Positions 7,099 to 9,527 of a stretch of 9,527 nucleotides of DNA are shown one piece after another. The position numbers and the translations under genes were made by a program. The stretch covers positions 1-9,527 of the forward strand of contig CALVJU010000132.1 of NCBI GenBank assembly GCA_944332375.1, read 5' to 3'. Under the pieces are notes generated by a model. That model did no database searches, had not been told where the DNA came from, and saw nothing but the letters and a program-made list of their open reading frames with translations. Within the stretch, counting starts at the first letter, position 1; every line of letters begins with the position of its first letter. Source of the DNA: an uncultured Bacilli bacterium (lineage in GTDB: Bacteria; Bacillota_I; Bacilli_A; RF39; UBA660).

Positions 7099-8124
7099 AT
7101 GAAAAAAAATAAAAAGAAAAAAGAACAAGCAAAAAAAAGACGACTGTTGTTATCCCTTCTTTTATTAGTGGGAACAGGAATCTTTTTAGGTACATCAACA
7201 TACGCATGGTTTACAGCAAATCAAACAGTTGCGGTAAATCCTATTGATGTAAACGTTGCTACACAAAGTGGGTTACAAATTTCCGCTGATGGACAAAACT
7301 GGAAATCCATTTTGACGACAACAGATATTACGAGTGCAAGTGGCACTTATGCGGATGCTAAGAACCAACTTCCAACACAAATGGTACCTGTATCTTCTGC
7401 AGGAATTATGAATGCTGATGGAACAATGGAAATGTTCTTAGGAGAAGTAAATTCAGATGAAGACAGTGGTAATTTCGTATTAGCTGCAACAAAAGAAAAA
7501 GATGCGAATGGAACAACAGGAAATTATGTTGTATATGATATGTTCTTACGTACAGAAACTGCTGGTCCAGTTTATTTAACAACAAATTCAGGAATTACAT
7601 TTGCTGATGATCAAGATAATGGACTAAAAAATGCGACTAGAGTTGCGTTTGCAGTATTAGGAAATACAACTAGTGATGATGATATTGAAAATATTCAAGA
7701 CTTAAATGCTGGAGTAGCTGCACCAGTTACAATTTGGGAACCAAATATGGATGCCCATACTTCATACGGTGTAGCGAATGCTCGTGATACTTATGGAAAT
7801 GGTGATTTAGTAGCTGGTACTGGAAACGATCCGGTTGCATATGACGGTATTAAACTAGGTTTTGGCACTGAACAAGGAATTACTCTTGGTAATGCAAATG
7901 CTACTGAGGCTGGCACTTATTTTCAAGCTGTGACTCCAAAAATTCAAACAGAAGTAGGTTTTTCTGAATACAAAGAATTAGTAAATCTTAGTAAAGGTGT
8001 TACTAAGATTAGGGTATATTTCTGGGTTGAAGGACAAGATGTTGACTGTGAAAACAATGCATCTGGAGGAAATATTACATTTAATCTACAGATTAGTAGA
8101 AATGCATCTGCTGATGGAGCATAA
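7099..8124 (+). CDS. YAWFT-type exported protein 3, putative major SipW substrate
   Basis: Translated from ATG 7099, the product is 341 residues. It starts with an unusually basic n-region (10 Lys and 2 Arg in the first 15 residues), then a hydrophobic core (about 16-31) and T-S-T-Y-A-W-F-T-A-N (32-41). The junction T-Y-A/W-F-T closely parallels T-W-A/A-F-N of B. subtilis TasA, the known SipW cleavage site. The mature part begins with a Val-rich strand and G-L-Q-I-S-A-D-G-Q-N-W, then several beta segments. Near the end come K-I-R-V-Y-F-W-V-E-G-Q-D-V-D-C and a Gly-Gly turn. I associate both ends with a widespread family of YAWFT exported proteins in gut Firmicutes. It has one cysteine and no sorting signal. 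It has its own promoter and terminator, is the largest of the three substrates, and is the best candidate for the main fibre or layer subunit. That role is inferred. Confidence 0.85.
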   Translation: MKKNKKKKEQAKKRRLLLSLLLLVGTGIFLGTSTYAWFTANQTVAVNPIDVNVATQSGLQISADGQNWKSILTTTDITSASGTYADAKNQLPTQMVPVSSAGIMNADGTMEMFLGEVNSDEDSGNFVLAATKEKDANGTTGNYVVYDMFLRTETAGPVYLTTNSGITFADDQDNGLKNATRVAFAVLGNTTSDDDIENIQDLNAGVAAPVTIWEPNMDAHTSYGVANARDTYGNGDLVAGTGNDPVAYDGIKLGFGTEQGITLGNANATEAGTYFQAVTPKIQTEVGFSEYKELVNLSKGVTKIRVYFWVEGQDVDCENNASGGNITFNLQISRNASADGA

Positions 8125-8149
8125 AAGAATGAATTTTCATTCTTTTTTT
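8123..8149 (+). terminator. Intrinsic terminator after the exported-protein module
   Basis: AAAAGAATGA (8123-8132) and TCATTCTTTT (8137-8146) form a perfect 10-bp stem with an ATTT loop. The run of T continues to 8149. The stem begins within the TAA stop. Its outer pairs are A-T and overlap the U-tract, as in bidirectional-looking AT-rich terminators of low-GC Firmicutes. It separates the secretion module from spoIVA. Confidence 0.85.
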
Positions 8150-8177
8150 GTATATTCTTTACTTTTTCTCATATAGT
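8150..8177 (+). promoter_or_regulatory. Candidate sigma-E (mother-cell) promoter for spoIVA
   Basis: GTATATT (8150-8156) and CATATAGT (8170-8177) resemble the B. subtilis sigma-E elements (ATATT-like -35, CATACA-T-like -10), with a 13-nt spacer that is slightly shorter than usual. They sit directly after the terminator and 26 nt before the spoIVA ATG, where a spoIVA promoter is expected. The match is imperfect in an AT-rich gap, so this is a moderate call. Confidence 0.45.
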
Positions 8178-8203
8178 TAATTGAAAGAGAAAGTAGGGAT
8201 TGA

Positions 8204-9527
8204 ATGGAAAAAAATGAAATTATGAAAAGTATCAGTACCCGTACAGGTGGTGATATTTACTTAGGTGTTGTTGGGGCAGTTCGAACTGGAAAGTCCACTT
8301 TTATAAAAAAAGTAATAGAAACATTAGTTGTCCCGAACATCGAAGATGAGTATGAAAAGAAAAGAGCGCTAGATGAGATTCCACAAAGTGCTCAAGGGAA
8401 AACAATCATGACGACAGAACCAAAGTTTGTTCCAAGTCAAGCAGCTACGATTCATATTGATGAAGTAGAAGCGAAAATTAGACTTGTAGATTGTGTTGGG
8501 TATGTGATTCCAAATGCAAAAGGTTATGAGGACGAGAATGGGCCTAGAATGGTAAAAACACCATGGTATGATGAACAAATTCCTTTTGTAGAGGCAGCTG
8601 AAATTGGAACAGAAAAAGTAATCAAAGATCATTCAACAATTGGAATTGTAGTGACAACAGATGGATCTATTGGAGAATTAACACGTAATGATTATGTAGA
8701 AGCAGAAGAAAGAGTTGTTTCAGAATTAAAAGAAATGGGAAAACCATTCATTGTCATCTTAAATTCTACCCATCCAATGTTACCAGAAACAGAACGCTTG
8801 AGTGAAAAACTAACAGAAGCTTATGAAGTACCAGTATTACCAATTAGTGTAGAAAATATGACAGAAAGAGATATTTATAACATCTTACGAGAAGCCCTCT
8901 ATGAATTCCCAGTTGCCGAAGTGAATATTAACATGCCAGAATGGATTGGATGTTTATCAAAAGAGCATTGGTTAAAGAAAATTTATGTGGAAAAAATAAG
9001 AGAAAGTGTGATTGATATTGATAAATTAAAAGATGTAGATAAAATCATCACACCATTCCAAGACTGTGAATATATCAAACGTGCTTATCTCTCTGATGTA
9101 AATACAGAAACAGGTGTTATCACACTGACTCTGGACTGTCCAAATGATCTATATGGAGTTGTATTAAAAGAAATTATTGGTGTTGATATCACATCGAAAT
9201 CAGCACTTCTATCACTATTCCAAGAATATCAAATCGCAAAAAAAGAATACGATCAAGTCAAAGATGCACTTGCTATGGTAAAACAAACAGGTTATGGAGT
9301 TGCTACACCAACATTACAAGATATGAAATTATCTACTCCAGAAATTATTAAACAAGGTAGTCGTTATGGGGTGAAATTAAAAGCAGTAGCGCCATCAATT
9401 CATATGATTCGTGTTGATGTAGAATCTACCTTCGAGCCAATTATCGGGTCTGAATTACAAAGTAAAGAATTAATTCAATATCTTATGAAAGATCATGACA
9501 ATGATCCAGCAAGTATCTGGAAAAGCG
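8204..9527 (+). CDS. spoIVA: Stage IV sporulation protein A, SpoIVA (3' end outside window)
   Basis: SpoIVA is a mother-cell ATPase that polymerises on the outer forespore membrane to form the basement layer of the spore coat and is also needed for cortex assembly. ATG 8204 follows AAAGTAGGG (8190-8198) at normal spacing. 441 residues are visible before the window ends, of about 490 usual for the family, so the C-terminal membrane-targeting part is missing here. The Walker A loop G-A-V-R-T-G-K-S is at 24-31 with Lys30, the sensor threonines T-T at 70-71, and the Walker B-like L-V-D-C-V-G at 94-99 with Asp96. I-L-N-S-T-H-P in the middle occupies the NKxD-like position. These match the TRAFAC-derived ATPase domain of SpoIVA closely. 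The gene has its own terminator-isolated unit and a sigma-E-like promoter, consistent with mother-cell expression. Identification is firm. Confidence 0.97.
   Translation, partial: MEKNEIMKSISTRTGGDIYLGVVGAVRTGKSTFIKKVIETLVVPNIEDEYEKKRALDEIPQSAQGKTIMTTEPKFVPSQAATIHIDEVEAKIRLVDCVGYVIPNAKGYEDENGPRMVKTPWYDEQIPFVEAAEIGTEKVIKDHSTIGIVVTTDGSIGELTRNDYVEAEERVVSELKEMGKPFIVILNSTHPMLPETERLSEKLTEAYEVPVLPISVENMTERDIYNILREALYEFPVAEVNINMPEWIGCLSKEHWLKKIYVEKIRESVIDIDKLKDVDKIITPFQDCEYIKRAYLSDVNTETGVITLTLDCPNDLYGVVLKEIIGVDITSKSALLSLFQEYQIAKKEYDQVKDALAMVKQTGYGVATPTLQDMKLSTPEIIKQGSRYGVKLKAVAPSIHMIRVDVESTFEPIIGSELQSKELIQYLMKDHDNDPASIWKS

Noticed and set aside
1..9527. tRNA, rRNA, CRISPR array, insertion sequence or attachment site
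   Set aside because: No cloverleaf, direct-repeat array, transposase or flanking inverted repeats were seen on either strand.

Overview
The window comes from an AT-rich, spore-forming, low-GC Gram-positive bacterium. The end carries spoIVA, which is found only in endospore formers. Trp is encoded by TGG, and TGA ends two of the genes, so the standard bacterial code applies and a Mycoplasma-type code does not. The protein styles (YAWFT-type exported proteins, GGGN-repeat surface protein) resemble uncultured gut Bacilli such as the RF39/Erysipelotrichia-like lineages. That placement is an inference from remembered family resemblance, not from a search.

Layout: every gene is on the + strand and the window is almost fully coding. 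Bases 1-3062 are the 3' end of a large surface protein (1019 residues visible, start outside the window). It opens with degenerate [Y/F]GGGN beta-helix-like repeats and continues into beta-rich domains. Its stop codon lies inside the Shine-Dalgarno of a 40-codon ORF (3071-3193). That ORF overlaps by 17 nt a 515-residue cytosolic coiled-coil protein of unknown function (3177-4724). After a short gap with a candidate extended -10 promoter comes a compact secretion module. It contains a degenerate signal-peptidase-like membrane protein (4768-5298), a TasA/CalY-like exported protein (5295-5867), an intact SipW-type signal peptidase (5889-6461) and a second exported protein (about 6454-7011). A third, larger YAWFT-type exported protein (7099-8124) has its own candidate promoter and is followed by a clean intrinsic terminator. 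Then spoIVA begins (8204 to the edge of the window), preceded by a sigma-E-like promoter candidate.

How it may work together: by analogy with the tapA-sipW-tasA operon of Bacillus subtilis, the active SipW-like peptidase would cleave the three exported proteins. Each has a hydrophobic N-terminal segment ending in A/G followed by x-F, the same arrangement as at the TasA cleavage site. The products could assemble as an extracellular fibre or surface layer, with the large upstream protein as a further surface component. The most unusual element is the second peptidase-like protein. It keeps the fold signature and possibly the serine, but has no residue where the catalytic His and Asp should be. 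It overlaps one putative substrate gene by 4 nt, suggesting a dedicated chaperone, anchor or regulator. Functional roles beyond the signal peptidase and SpoIVA are inference.
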